This document shows, piece after piece, positions 7,058 through 14,851 of a DNA stretch of 20,626 bases; the first letter of the stretch is position 1, and every line of letters starts with the position of its first letter. Position numbers and translations under genes: made by a program. The DNA comes from Oscillospiraceae bacterium. GTDB taxonomy: Bacteria; Bacillota; Clostridia; Oscillospirales; Ruminococcaceae. The notes under the pieces were generated by a model. It ran no database searches and was not told the origin of the DNA. It saw only the letters and a list, made by a program, of their open reading frames with translations. The stretch covers positions 1 to 20,626 of the forward strand of contig DOQG01000057.1 in assembly GCA_003512525.1 (NCBI GenBank). The letters are read 5' to 3'.

Positions 7058-7087
7058 AAAGATCACTCCTTTTTAATGAACAATAAC

Positions 7088-9610
7088 TTACTTAGATACA
7101 TTAACCTTAACGCCGAGCTTCTTACTCTCCTTGTAAGGACGAACGAGAAGGTAGATAAGAGCGGCAAGGATAAGCACTGCAACGATAAGACCGATGATAT
7201 CGCCGACACCTGAAAGAGCGCCTGTGAAGAGCTTACCGAAGTAGTTTATCATAAGGGCGATCACATAAGCGAAACCGCACTCATAACCGATCGCGAACCA
7301 GAACCACTTAGCGTTGTTCATTTCACGTTTGATAGCACCCATTGCGGCAAAGCAGGGAGCGCACAGAAGGTTGAATACGAGGAATGACATACCGGTTACT
7401 GCTGTGAAGCTTGAAGCGAGTGTCTGCCATACTGTAGCATCGCCGCTTCCGTAAAGGATACCCATTGTCGCAACGATATTTTCCTTTGCAACAAGACCCG
7501 TAACAGCCGCAACAGTTGCCTGCCAGTCGCCCCAGCCGAGAGGAGCGAATATCCAGCAGATAGCCTTACCGATGTTAGCTAAGATACTGCAGTCCATCTG
7601 TTCTTCTGTAAGCATTGTAAATGCACCGTCTACCCAGCCGAAGAATGATGTGAACCATACTACGATAGTTGAAAGGAGAATGATCGTGCCTGCCTTCTTG
7701 ATGAACGACCAGCCACGCTCCCACATTGAACGGAGTACGTTGCCGACTGTAGGAATGTGGTATGCGGGAAGCTCCATAACAAACGGAGCGGGATCGCCTG
7801 CAAACATCTTAGTTTTCTTAAGAATGATACCTGAAACGATGATAGCCGCCATACCGAGGAAGTATGCGCCCGTTGCGATCCACGGCGAACCACCGAAGAT
7901 AGCACCTGCTATCATTGCTATGAACGGCTGCTTAGCGCCGCAGGGGATAAATGTTGTTGTCATGATCGTCATACGGCGGTCACGTTCGTTCTCAATTGTT
8001 CTTGATGCCATGATACCGGGGATACCACAACCTGTACCGACAAGGATCGGTATGAACGATTTACCGGAAAGACCAAACTTTCTGAAGATACGGTCAAGTA
8101 CGAATGCGATACGAGCCATATAACCGCAAGCCTCAAGAATAGCAAGCAGAATGAACAGTACAAGCATCTGGGGAACGAAGCCGAGCACCGCACCTACACC
8201 GGCGATAATACCGTCAAGGATAAGGCCCTTTAACCAGTCAACGCAGTTTACAGCGTCAAGACCCTGCTCAACAAGTACGGGGATACCGGGTACCCATACG
8301 CCGTAGCTTGCGGGATCGGGTTCTTCAAATGCGCTTTCGCCGCCCTCTTCAAAATACTTAACAGCGTCAAGATATGTGATGCCGAGTGTCGTGTCTTCAT
8401 CTGCGTTTGCAGGGATTTCCTTGTAGTAAACTGTGAGCTGGCTTACCTCAAGTGTTTCCTCGTCCTCTACATCTATCTGCACTGAAGGATTGTCACCTTC
8501 GGGCTTGTAGGCTTTGAGTTCTGCAAGAGCAGCCGCGGCATCAAAGTCTTCGCTGTCAGCCTCTATCGTAACGAAACCATTTACAGCTTCCATAGCGTCT
8601 GAGTAAGCACCTGATGCATCTTCATAATCCGCAGAGCCTATTCCGAACAAGTGCCAGCCGTCACCGAACAGTCCGTCGTTTGCCCAGTCTGTAGCGGCAG
8701 TACCTACCGTTACCATTGAGATATAGTAAACGAGGAACATAATTACTGCGAATATCGGCAGAGCCGCAAAACGGTTAGTAACGACCTTATCGATCTTATC
8801 CGAGGTTGTAAGCTGACCGGCTGATTTCTTCTTGTAGCAGCCCTTGATGATCTCTGCTATGTAAACGTATCTTTCGTTTGTTATAATGCTCTCTGCGTCA
8901 TCATCAAGCTCTTTTTCGACATTCTTTATATCCTCGTCAATATGAGCCATTACAGCACTGTCGAGGTTCAGCTTTTCAATGACCTTATCGTCACGCTCGA
9001 ACAGCTTTATAGCGTACCATCTCTGCTGTTCTTCGGGCATTGAGTGTACAGCGGCTTCTTCGATATGTGCGATCGTGTGTTCAACAGGACCTGAGAATGT
9101 ATGCATAGGAACTGTCTTGCCGTTCTTTGCGGCCTCAACTGCCGCATCTGCGGCTTCCTTTATTCCCGTACCCTTAAGAGCCGATATCTCGACTACTTTA
9201 CAGCCGAGTTCTCTTGAAAGCTCCTCAATGTTTATCTTATCACCGTTCTTCTTTACGATATCCATCATATTGATGGCAATTACAACAGGAATGCCAAGCT
9301 CCGTCAGCTGTGTTGTAAGGTAAAGGTTTCTTTCAAGGTTTGTACCGTCGATGATATTCAGGATAGCATCGGGGCGCTCTTCGATAAGATAGTTTCTTGC
9401 AACTACTTCTTCAAGTGTGTAGGGTGACAGTGAATAAATACCGGGCAAGTCGGTGATCACTACACCGTCGCTCTTCTTGAGCTTACCCTCTTTCTTTTCA
9501 ACGGTAACACCGGGCCAGTTACCAACGAACTGGTTTGAACCTGTGAGAGCGTTGAACAATGTGGTTTTGCCGCAGTTAGGATTACCTGCGAGCGCGATCT
9601 TAAGACTCAT
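7088..9610 (-). CDS. feoB: Ferrous iron transporter FeoB
   Basis: An 840-residue inner-membrane Fe(II) transporter. The N-terminal G domain shows G1 G9-NPNCGKT16, G3 D54-L-P-G57, G4 N114-M-M-D117 and G5 SALKGTG at 142-148. Next come a guanine-dissociation-inhibitor-like helical region and then the membrane domain. Both gate regions are present: GTGCGIPGIMASR near residue 520 and LLCAPCFAAMGA near 755. Oddly, between the first membrane segment (about 280-303) and the next lies a roughly 145-residue acidic segment (about 307-455) that should face outward; it makes this protein about 100-150 residues longer than compact FeoB proteins. It sits 80 bases downstream of feoA, with an iron-box-like palindrome in that gap. 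Confidence 0.97.
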   Translation of the reverse strand: MSLKIALAGNPNCGKTTLFNALTGSNQFVGNWPGVTVEKKEGKLKKSDGVVITDLPGIYSLSPYTLEEVVARNYLIEERPDAILNIIDGTNLERNLYLTTQLTELGIPVVIAINMMDIVKKNGDKINIEELSRELGCKVVEISALKGTGIKEAADAAVEAAKNGKTVPMHTFSGPVEHTIAHIEEAAVHSMPEEQQRWYAIKLFERDDKVIEKLNLDSAVMAHIDEDIKNVEKELDDDAESIITNERYVYIAEIIKGCYKKKSAGQLTTSDKIDKVVTNRFAALPIFAVIMFLVYYISMVTVGTAATDWANDGLFGDGWHLFGIGSADYEDASGAYSDAMEAVNGFVTIEADSEDFDAAAALAELKAYKPEGDNPSVQIDVEDEETLEVSQLTVYYKEIPANADEDTTLGITYLDAVKYFEEGGESAFEEPDPASYGVWVPGIPVLVEQGLDAVNCVDWLKGLILDGIIAGVGAVLGFVPQMLVLFILLAILEACGYMARIAFVLDRIFRKFGLSGKSFIPILVGTGCGIPGIMASRTIENERDRRMTIMTTTFIPCGAKQPFIAMIAGAIFGGSPWIATGAYFLGMAAIIVSGIILKKTKMFAGDPAPFVMELPAYHIPTVGNVLRSMWERGWSFIKKAGTIILLSTIVVWFTSFFGWVDGAFTMLTEEQMDCSILANIGKAICWIFAPLGWGDWQATVAAVTGLVAKENIVATMGILYGSGDATVWQTLASSFTAVTGMSFLVFNLLCAPCFAAMGAIKREMNNAKWFWFAIGYECGFAYVIALMINYFGKLFTGALSGVGDIIGLIVAVLILAALIYLLVRPYKESKKLGVKVNVSK

Positions 9611-9639
9611 TAAGATTGTTCCTCTCTTTCTGTAAACGG

Positions 9640-9655
9640 CTTAGTTTAAGCTAAC
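9640..9655. promoter_or_regulatory. Iron-box-like palindrome in the feoA-feoB gap
   Basis: CTTAGTTTAAGCTAAC contains the exact TTAG-N6-CTAA core shared with the array upstream of feoA. It lies 30 bases before the feoB start. No convincing promoter accompanies it, so it may mark an internal start site or a roadblock. Confidence 0.6.
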
Positions 9656-9690
9656 CCATTTTGTTAAGTGTTTAAATTCAGGTTGCAGGC

Positions 9691-9912
9691 TTATTCGACC
9701 TCAACCATTTCGGCATCGGCTTTTCTGAGTGAAAGCTCATAGCCTCTTACGGTCACTTCAACCGGATCACCTAAAGGTGCTACCTTACGAACGTAAACCT
9801 CAACACCTTTTGTAAGTCCCATATCCATAATTCTGCGCTTGATAGCGCCCTCGCCGTGCAGCTTGACCACCTTGACGGTTTCGCCGACAGTTGCCTGTTT
9901 TAATGTCTTCAT
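9691..9912 (-). CDS. feoA: FeoA-family protein (second in operon)
   Basis: A 73-residue SH3-like beta-barrel protein: TVGETVKVVKLHGEGAIKRRIMDMGLTKGVEVYVRKVAPLGDPVEVTVRGYELSLRK is close to the family consensus (RRLMDMGLTKGTEV, GDPVEVxVRGYxLSLR). FeoA is a small cytosolic partner that interacts with the FeoB G domain and is needed for Fe(II) uptake. GAGGAGG precedes the ATG. It lies 25 bases after the other FeoA-like gene. Of the two, this is the canonical copy. Confidence 0.94.
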   Translation of the reverse strand: MKTLKQATVGETVKVVKLHGEGAIKRRIMDMGLTKGVEVYVRKVAPLGDPVEVTVRGYELSLRKADAEMVEVE

Positions 9913-9937
9913 CGGTTATCCTCCTCTATCATAAGAA

Positions 9938-10150
9938 TCATATCATGATCCTTTGTGCCATTTCCTTACTTATCGCAACTCTTGCTTCTTTTACATTCAC
10001 GATAAGATTTCCGTTTACCGTTGTAACAACCTTTACATTACCGCCGACTACAAAGCCTAAGTTTTCAAGATGCTTCTTGACCTCCGGACTTCCGCCGATC
10101 TTCTTTATGATGTTTTCTTCTCCTTCAGATGCAAGTATGAGCGGCATCAT
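9938..10150 (-). CDS. feoA: FeoA-like protein (first in operon, divergent copy)
   Basis: A 70-residue FeoA-domain protein: EENIIKKIGGSPEVKKHLENLGFVVGGNVKVVTTVNGNLIVNVKEARVAISKEMAQRIMI keeps the xHLxxLGFxxGxxVxVV, GNLIVxVKxxRVAI pattern of the short, divergent FeoA type often found before the canonical one in Clostridia. It may form mixed complexes with the second FeoA and FeoB. AGAGGATG stands before the start; the codon at 10150 or the next ATG at 10147 could be used. It is first in the operon, about 115 bases after the predicted transcription start. Confidence 0.92.
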   Translation of the reverse strand: MMPLILASEGEENIIKKIGGSPEVKKHLENLGFVVGGNVKVVTTVNGNLIVNVKEARVAISKEMAQRIMI

Positions 10151-10176
10151 AGAACATCATCCTCTCTTTTGTCCTG

Positions 10177-10264
10177 TGTAGCTATCGCTAACCGTATTAG
10201 TATCTGCTAATCAAATTAGAGTTTACTAACTTAGCAAGCAAATAAAAGGTTAGCACTTGCTAAC
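10177..10264. promoter_or_regulatory. Array of four iron-box-like palindromes in the feo leader
   Basis: Exact TTAG-N6-CTAA cores lie in ATTAGTATCTGCTAAT (10196-10211), ATTAGAGTTTACTAAC (10215-10230) and GTTAGCACTTGCTAAC (10249-10264). A one-mismatch copy is TGTAGCTATCGCTAAC (10177-10192), and a half-site starts at 10230. The first three are spaced by exactly 19 bases. The box at 10249-10264 touches the expected start point of feo transcription. The known DtxR/IdeR consensus TTAGGTTAGCCTAACCTAA contains two interleaved TTAG-N6-CTAA pairs, so a DtxR-family iron repressor is the inferred ligand. Confidence 0.8.
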
Positions 10265-10271
10265 ATAAAAT

Positions 10272-10300
10272 ATTGTACTCACTGCAAGGCAGTTTGTCAA
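10272..10300 (-). promoter_or_regulatory. feo operon promoter
   Basis: On the minus strand a consensus TTGACA (10300-10295), a 17-base spacer and TACAAT (10277-10272) are present. Start of transcription is expected near 10265, at the edge of the palindrome array, so a bound repressor would exclude polymerase. Confidence 0.85.
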
Positions 10301-10335
10301 GCAAAATCGAAAATGCTAAAGCTGTTTACAAAAAA

Positions 10336-10374
10336 GTTTGTCTATTCTAACTTAATTTGTTAGGCTATTCTAAC
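10336..10374. promoter_or_regulatory. Second cluster of iron-box-like palindromes
   Basis: GTTAGGCTATTCTAAC (10359-10374) has the exact core, and GTTTGTCTATTCTAAC (10336-10351) differs by one base. They lie upstream of the feo -35 and about 130 bases before the tetR -35. No clear promoter overlaps them, so they may serve a further start site on either strand. The rest of the 10301-10500 gap holds only a GAAGCTT-T-AAGCTTC dyad at 10456-10470. Confidence 0.65.
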
Positions 10375-10500
10375 TGTCGATTTGTGTATTTTCCCGAAAT
10401 CGATTTTACAAGTGCTGTATATACAGGTAAATACAGAATGTTAAGTTAAGACCGAGAAGCTTTAAGCTTCAAATCATACAAAAATTTTTAATTCTGACTA

Positions 10501-10557
10501 TTGACATTCAAAAAACGTTGTGTTAAAATCATAACAGCGTTATGAAACATCGTTATG
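10501..10557 (+). promoter_or_regulatory. tetR promoter and operator
   Basis: TTGACA (10501-10506), a 17-base spacer and TAAAAT (10524-10529) form a strong promoter. At the start point lies CATAAC-AGC-GTTATG (10530-10544), and the half-site CGTTATG (10538-10544) recurs at 10551-10557. The position fits an autorepression operator for the TetR protein; binding is inferred. Confidence 0.8.
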
Positions 10558-10572
10558 AATGGTGGTGAAAAT

Positions 10573-11193
10573 GTGGCAAAGCAGATAGAGGGCGTATATG
10601 ATAAGCTGATAGAATGTGCGAAAGCCGAATTTCTCGAAAAAGGCTTTAAAGACGCTTCGCTGCGCACCATAGCCAAAAACGCGCACACCAGCACAAACTC
10701 GATCTATGTACGTTTCGGTGATAAAGCAGGTTTGTTTGACGCGCTTGTAAAACCGCATTACGAAACCGTTATGAACAGATATATAAAAACTCAGACCGAG
10801 TTTCAGAGCTTGCCTGCCGATATACAGCGTATCAGCATCGAAAAACAATCCGGTGACTGCCTGCATGATATTCTTGATTACTGTTATGAACACCTTGACG
10901 AAATGCGTATCATTCTCACCCGCAGTGACGGAACAAAGTATTCCTCTATGGTAGACGAAATGGCGGCAATGGAGGTAGAGGCGACACACGCCTATCAGCA
11001 GACAGCTGAAGAATCGGGTTACAGTATGAAGCGTATTGACCCGCACCTAGAGCATATCATAGCGACCGGTATGATCAATACGTTTTTTGAGCTTGTTATA
11101 CATGATATCCCTTATAACGAAGCTGAAAACTATCTGGCGGAAATGCGCGACTTCTACACAGCAGGCTGGATGAAAATCATGGGACAGACCTGA
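10573..11193 (+). CDS. TetR/AcrR-family transcriptional regulator
   Basis: A 206-residue one-component repressor. The N-terminal helix-turn-helix is clear: YDKLIECAKAEFLEKGFKDASLRTIAKNAHTSTNSIYVRFGDKAGLFDALV. The remaining about 150 residues form the helical ligand and dimer domain, which does not reveal its ligand. I take the GTG at 10573 as start because GGTGGT lies 6 bases before it; the in-frame ATG at 10555 has no ribosome site and overlaps an operator half-site, but cannot be excluded (212 residues). It precedes the ABC pair by 100 bases in the same direction, with a hairpin between, so it is the likely regulator of that pair along with the iron-box protein. Confidence 0.88.
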   Translation: MAKQIEGVYDKLIECAKAEFLEKGFKDASLRTIAKNAHTSTNSIYVRFGDKAGLFDALVKPHYETVMNRYIKTQTEFQSLPADIQRISIEKQSGDCLHDILDYCYEHLDEMRIILTRSDGTKYSSMVDEMAAMEVEATHAYQQTAEESGYSMKRIDPHLEHIIATGMINTFFELVIHDIPYNEAENYLAEMRDFYTAGWMKIMGQT

Positions 11194-11206
11194 TTTAATA
11201 AGTAAT

Positions 11207-11236
11207 ACGCATAAGAGCTTTGCTTTTATGCGTTTA
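11207..11236 (+). terminator. Hairpin between tetR and the ABC genes
   Basis: ACGCATAAGAGC (11207-11218) pairs with GCTTTTATGCGT (11222-11233) with one G-U pair and a 3-base loop. The following TTAATTA is a poor U run, so it may be a partial terminator that lowers read-through into the ABC genes. Confidence 0.55.
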
Positions 11237-11249
11237 ATTACGATGAACA

Positions 11250-11265
11250 GTTAGTTAAACCTAAC
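11250..11265. promoter_or_regulatory. Iron-box-like palindrome before the ABC transporter pair
   Basis: GTTAGTTAAACCTAAC has perfect 5-base arms around six bases, the same element as in the feo leader, and lies 27 bases before the start of the first ABC gene. It ties the transporter pair to the same regulator as feo. A separate promoter could not be picked out here. Confidence 0.7.
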
Positions 11266-11292
11266 ATACTTTATTTTTCCGGAGGGATCATT

Positions 11293-13062
11293 TTGAAAAA
11301 GCAATCAAACCTTTCACGACTGCTGTCTTATGCGGGCAAGCGGAAAATACTCCTGTATCTTTCGTGGATACTGTCTGCTGTAAGTGCGGCAATGGCTCTT
11401 ATGCCGTTTATTCATCTGTGGCTGATAGTAAAACAACTGATCGAGGTAAACCCCGACTTTTCCAAGGCGACCGACATTGCCGCTAACGGCATGGCGGCTG
11501 TTATCTGGGCTATCGGCTCAATGCTTGTTTACATATGCGCTCTTATGTGTTCTCATCTCGGCGCATTCAGAATTGCTGCCAATTTGCGCATCGATGCGAT
11601 CACCCATATAACAAAACTGCCTATAGGTGTCATTGAAAAAGCAGGAAGCGGTAAGCTCAGAAAAACAATAGATGAAGCCCCCGCCGCTACAGAAGCCTAC
11701 CTTGCACACCAGTTACCCGACAAGGCGGGCTCAATAGCAACTCCTGCGGTAATGCTTGTCTTTCTGTTCATATTCGACTGGCGGCTCGGTCTTATCAGCC
11801 TTATTCCGGTTGTCCTTTCATTCTTTATAATGATGAGTATGACGGGAAAAGAAATGCAGAGAAAAATGAAAGAGTATCAGAACGCACTTGACGATATGTC
11901 AAACGAGGCGGTAGAGTACATAAGAGGTATCCCGGTCGTAAAGACATTCGGACAGACCGTATTTTCATTCAAGAAGTTTAAAACTTCTATCGATCGCTAC
12001 GGCGAATGGGTAATATCATATACCAAACAATTACGCATACCTATGATAGTCTACATCACCGTCATAAACGGAATATTCGCGCTTCTTATCATTGCCGGCA
12101 TCATATTTACGCAAGGCGGCGTTGACGGCACATTCCTGCTCAATCTGATATTTTACATTATCTTTACCCCGATAATCGCTACCACTCTTACCAAAATAAT
12201 GATGTCAAGTGAAAATGAGATGATAGTAACGGACGCTTTAGGCAGGATCGATACTATCCTCAACGAAAATCCTCTGCCTGAGGGCACAGGCGTTTCTCCT
12301 GCCGACAGCTCGGTAGAGCTTAAGAATGTTACGTTCTCATACGACAAAAGCCAAAATGTAATTGACGATGTATCTCTCAGGGTCGAGCCGGGACAGACAG
12401 TCGCTTTTGTCGGTCCGTCGGGCAGCGGCAAGACTACGCTCGCTCAGCTTGTTGTACGCTTCTTTGATACGGATAAGGGTGACGTGATCGTCGGCGGACG
12501 CAACGTAAAGGACATACCTAAAAGCACACTTATGGATACGGTTTCCTTTGTATTCCAGAACAGCAGACTTATAAAGGGAACTATCTACGAAAACGTACTT
12601 ATGGGCAGACCCACCGCTACCCGCAAGGAAGTCATGGCGGCACTTACAAACGCGCAGTGTATGGATATAATAGAAAAACTCCCCGACAGAGAAAACACTG
12701 TCATAGGCACAGCCGGCATATATCTTTCGGGCGGTGAACAGCAGCGAATAGCCATAGCAAGAGTAATGCTGAAAAACGCCCCTATTGTAATAATGGACGA
12801 AGCAACGGCATTTGCCGACCCCGATAACGAAGTCAGGGTGCAACAGGCTATGAGCAAGCTGTCCGAGGGCAGAACCGTAATAATGATAGCTCACAGACTG
12901 ACCACAGTGCTCGGCGCAGACAGGATATTTGTGCTTTGTGACGGAAAAATCACCGAAAGCGGCACTGCCGCGGAGCTTACCGCAAGCGGCGGAATATTCG
13001 CCGATATGCTGAGCGAGTACGAAACCTCGGCTGTATGGAAAGTAAAGGAGGCAAACATATGA
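11293..13062 (+). CDS. ABC transporter, exporter-type permease-ATPase fusion (first subunit)
   Basis: A 589-residue half-transporter: a six-helix membrane domain (about 1-315) and a nucleotide-binding domain. Visible are Walker A GPSGSGKT near 374-381, the Q-loop FVFQNSRLIKG, signature LSGGEQQRIAIAR near 478, Walker B IVIMDEA near 498-504, D-loop FAD and H-loop IAHR near 533. The catalytic Glu is intact. The start is TTG, with CGGAGGG 7 bases before it. Its stop overlaps the next gene's start by 4 bases (ATGA), so the two subunits form a heterodimer. Pairs of this fold include the inward-working IrtAB and YbtPQ iron-siderophore importers as well as drug and peptide exporters. The iron-box palindrome and the feo neighbours favour an iron or metallophore role, as an inference. 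Confidence 0.9.
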   Translation: MKKQSNLSRLLSYAGKRKILLYLSWILSAVSAAMALMPFIHLWLIVKQLIEVNPDFSKATDIAANGMAAVIWAIGSMLVYICALMCSHLGAFRIAANLRIDAITHITKLPIGVIEKAGSGKLRKTIDEAPAATEAYLAHQLPDKAGSIATPAVMLVFLFIFDWRLGLISLIPVVLSFFIMMSMTGKEMQRKMKEYQNALDDMSNEAVEYIRGIPVVKTFGQTVFSFKKFKTSIDRYGEWVISYTKQLRIPMIVYITVINGIFALLIIAGIIFTQGGVDGTFLLNLIFYIIFTPIIATTLTKIMMSSENEMIVTDALGRIDTILNENPLPEGTGVSPADSSVELKNVTFSYDKSQNVIDDVSLRVEPGQTVAFVGPSGSGKTTLAQLVVRFFDTDKGDVIVGGRNVKDIPKSTLMDTVSFVFQNSRLIKGTIYENVLMGRPTATRKEVMAALTNAQCMDIIEKLPDRENTVIGTAGIYLSGGEQQRIAIARVMLKNAPIVIMDEATAFADPDNEVRVQQAMSKLSEGRTVIMIAHRLTTVLGADRIFVLCDGKITESGTAAELTASGGIFADMLSEYETSAVWKVKEANI

Positions 13063-14792
13063 CAGAGAAGCTTATGAGAAAATACGCGCTTTCAAGACAA
13101 GGTGCAAAAGACCTTATAAAAGGCTGTCTTGCCTGCGTATTACAGAACCTGTCGTTTATGCCGCCTGTCGCACTGCTTTATTTTATGGTGAGCAATCTTA
13201 TGTCCGGCACGATCACGGGAGAAAGAATATGGTTCTATATAATAGGAATAGTCCTTTGCCTCGCATTCATCGCATTCGCGGCAACGCTGCAGTATAACGC
13301 AACTTTTTTCGCAACATATACCGAAAGCGGAGTAAGAAGAATATCACTTGCGGAAAAGCTCAGAAAGCTTCCGCTCTCATTCTTTGCAAAGCGCGACCTT
13401 GCCGATCTGAGCTCTGCGTTTATGGCTGATTGCGCCTTTCTTGAAACAGCGTTTTCACATTTTATCCCGGAGCTTGTCGGCTCGATAATTTCAACTGTGA
13501 TTATAGCGCTTTCACTGTTTATATTTGATTGGAGAATGGCTCTTGCGGCATTCTGGGTCGTTCCTGTTTCATTTATCATTATGATCTTGTCAAAGAAGAT
13601 ACAGAAAAAGGCTGCCCGCAAGAATACGAAAGCAAAGCTTGACTGTGCAGACGGCATACAGGAATGTATCGAAACCATCACAGACCTTAAGGCAAACAAT
13701 GCGGAAGAAAAATACCTTGAAAGCGTAAAAGAAAAGATAAAGAATGTCGAACACTGCACTACAACGGCTGAATTTACCACAGCGTCTTTTGTTACCTCGT
13801 CATTCACTGTACTTAAGCTCGGCATAGGCACTGTCGCTCTTACAGGCGGTATGCTGATAGCTCGGGGAGAGATCGGACTGCTGACATTTTTTATGTTCCT
13901 GCTGGTAGCTTCACGTCTTTATGAGCCGTTACAGGCAGCTTTACAGAATTTTGCCGCAGTGATAAGTGCCGATACCAATATAGCGCGAATGAACGAAATT
14001 CTCCTGCACGATGAACAAACAGGCGCAAACAAGCTTACAAACAACGGTTATGACATACGCTTTGACGATGTAAGCTTCTCATATAAAGACGGTGAAAGTG
14101 TGCTGCATAACGTAAGCTTCACCGCAAAGCAGGGTGAAGTCACCGCACTGGTCGGACTGTCCGGCGGCGGCAAGACCACCGTTTCAAGACTCGCCGCACG
14201 TTTCTGGGATGCCGACAGCGGCAAGGTCACAGTCGGCGGCATGGACGTATCGCAGATCGACCCCGAAACACTGCTTTCGCTCTATTCTATCGTATTCCAG
14301 GACGTGACCCTCTTCAACAATACGATCCTTGAAAATATACGCATTGGCAGAAAGGACGCGACCGATGAAGAGGTAATAGCTGCCGCAAAGCTTGCAAACT
14401 GTGATGAATTTGCCGAAAAGCTCCCAGATAAGTGGAACACTGTGATAGGCGAAAACGGCTGTGAGCTGTCAGGCGGCGAACGTCAGCGTATCTCAATAGC
14501 AAGAGCATTCCTTAAAAATTCCCCGATAATACTTCTCGATGAAGCTACCGCATCGCTCGATGTTGAAAACGAAACGCTTATCCAGTCGGCATTATCCCGC
14601 CTTATCAAAGATAAGACTGTCCTCATAATTGCCCACCGAATGAGAACCGTTGCGGGCGCTGACAAGATAGTAGTTCTCGCAGACGGCACGGTCGCCGAGC
14701 AAGGCGCACCCGATGTGCTTTACGGAAACGGCGGCATCTATACCGATATGGCTGATAAACAGCTTAAAGGTAGCACATGGTCGATAGCGTAA
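13059..14792 (+). CDS. ABC transporter, exporter-type permease-ATPase fusion (second subunit)
   Basis: A 577-residue partner of the preceding half-transporter. The ATG at 13059 has AAAGGAGG 7 bases before it and overlaps the previous stop; an upstream in-frame ATG at 13035 is not needed. The membrane domain (about 1-310) is followed by Walker A GLSGGGKT near 366-373, Q-loop FQDVTLFNN, signature LSGGERQRISIAR near 470, Walker B IILLDEA near 490 and H-loop IAHR. Both sites of the heterodimer should hydrolyse ATP, since the catalytic Glu is present in each subunit. The substrate is unknown. A strong hairpin shared with the converging ATPase gene ends the unit. Confidence 0.9.
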   Translation: MTEKLMRKYALSRQGAKDLIKGCLACVLQNLSFMPPVALLYFMVSNLMSGTITGERIWFYIIGIVLCLAFIAFAATLQYNATFFATYTESGVRRISLAEKLRKLPLSFFAKRDLADLSSAFMADCAFLETAFSHFIPELVGSIISTVIIALSLFIFDWRMALAAFWVVPVSFIIMILSKKIQKKAARKNTKAKLDCADGIQECIETITDLKANNAEEKYLESVKEKIKNVEHCTTTAEFTTASFVTSSFTVLKLGIGTVALTGGMLIARGEIGLLTFFMFLLVASRLYEPLQAALQNFAAVISADTNIARMNEILLHDEQTGANKLTNNGYDIRFDDVSFSYKDGESVLHNVSFTAKQGEVTALVGLSGGGKTTVSRLAARFWDADSGKVTVGGMDVSQIDPETLLSLYSIVFQDVTLFNNTILENIRIGRKDATDEEVIAAAKLANCDEFAEKLPDKWNTVIGENGCELSGGERQRISIARAFLKNSPIILLDEATASLDVENETLIQSALSRLIKDKTVLIIAHRMRTVAGADKIVVLADGTVAEQGAPDVLYGNGGIYTDMADKQLKGSTWSIA

Positions 14793-14818
14793 TATATAGT
14801 AAGTAAACCGTACAAAAA

Positions 14819-14846
14819 AGCGACACCGCATTTTCGCGGTGTCGCT
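14819..14846. terminator. Bidirectional terminator between converging genes
   Basis: AGCGACACCGC (14819-14829), loop ATTTTC and GCGGTGTCGCT (14836-14846) form a perfect 11-bp stem. The minus strand continues with a run of T (AAAAAA on plus), so it is strong for the ATPase gene, and the plus-strand tail TCTATTTAT serves the ABC genes more weakly. Confidence 0.92.
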
Positions 14847-14851
14847 TCTAT

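Noticed and set aside
12337..12894. Minus-strand reading frame of 185 codons
   Set aside because: Antisense shadow of the ABC ATPase domain, whose Walker and signature motifs fix the coding strand.
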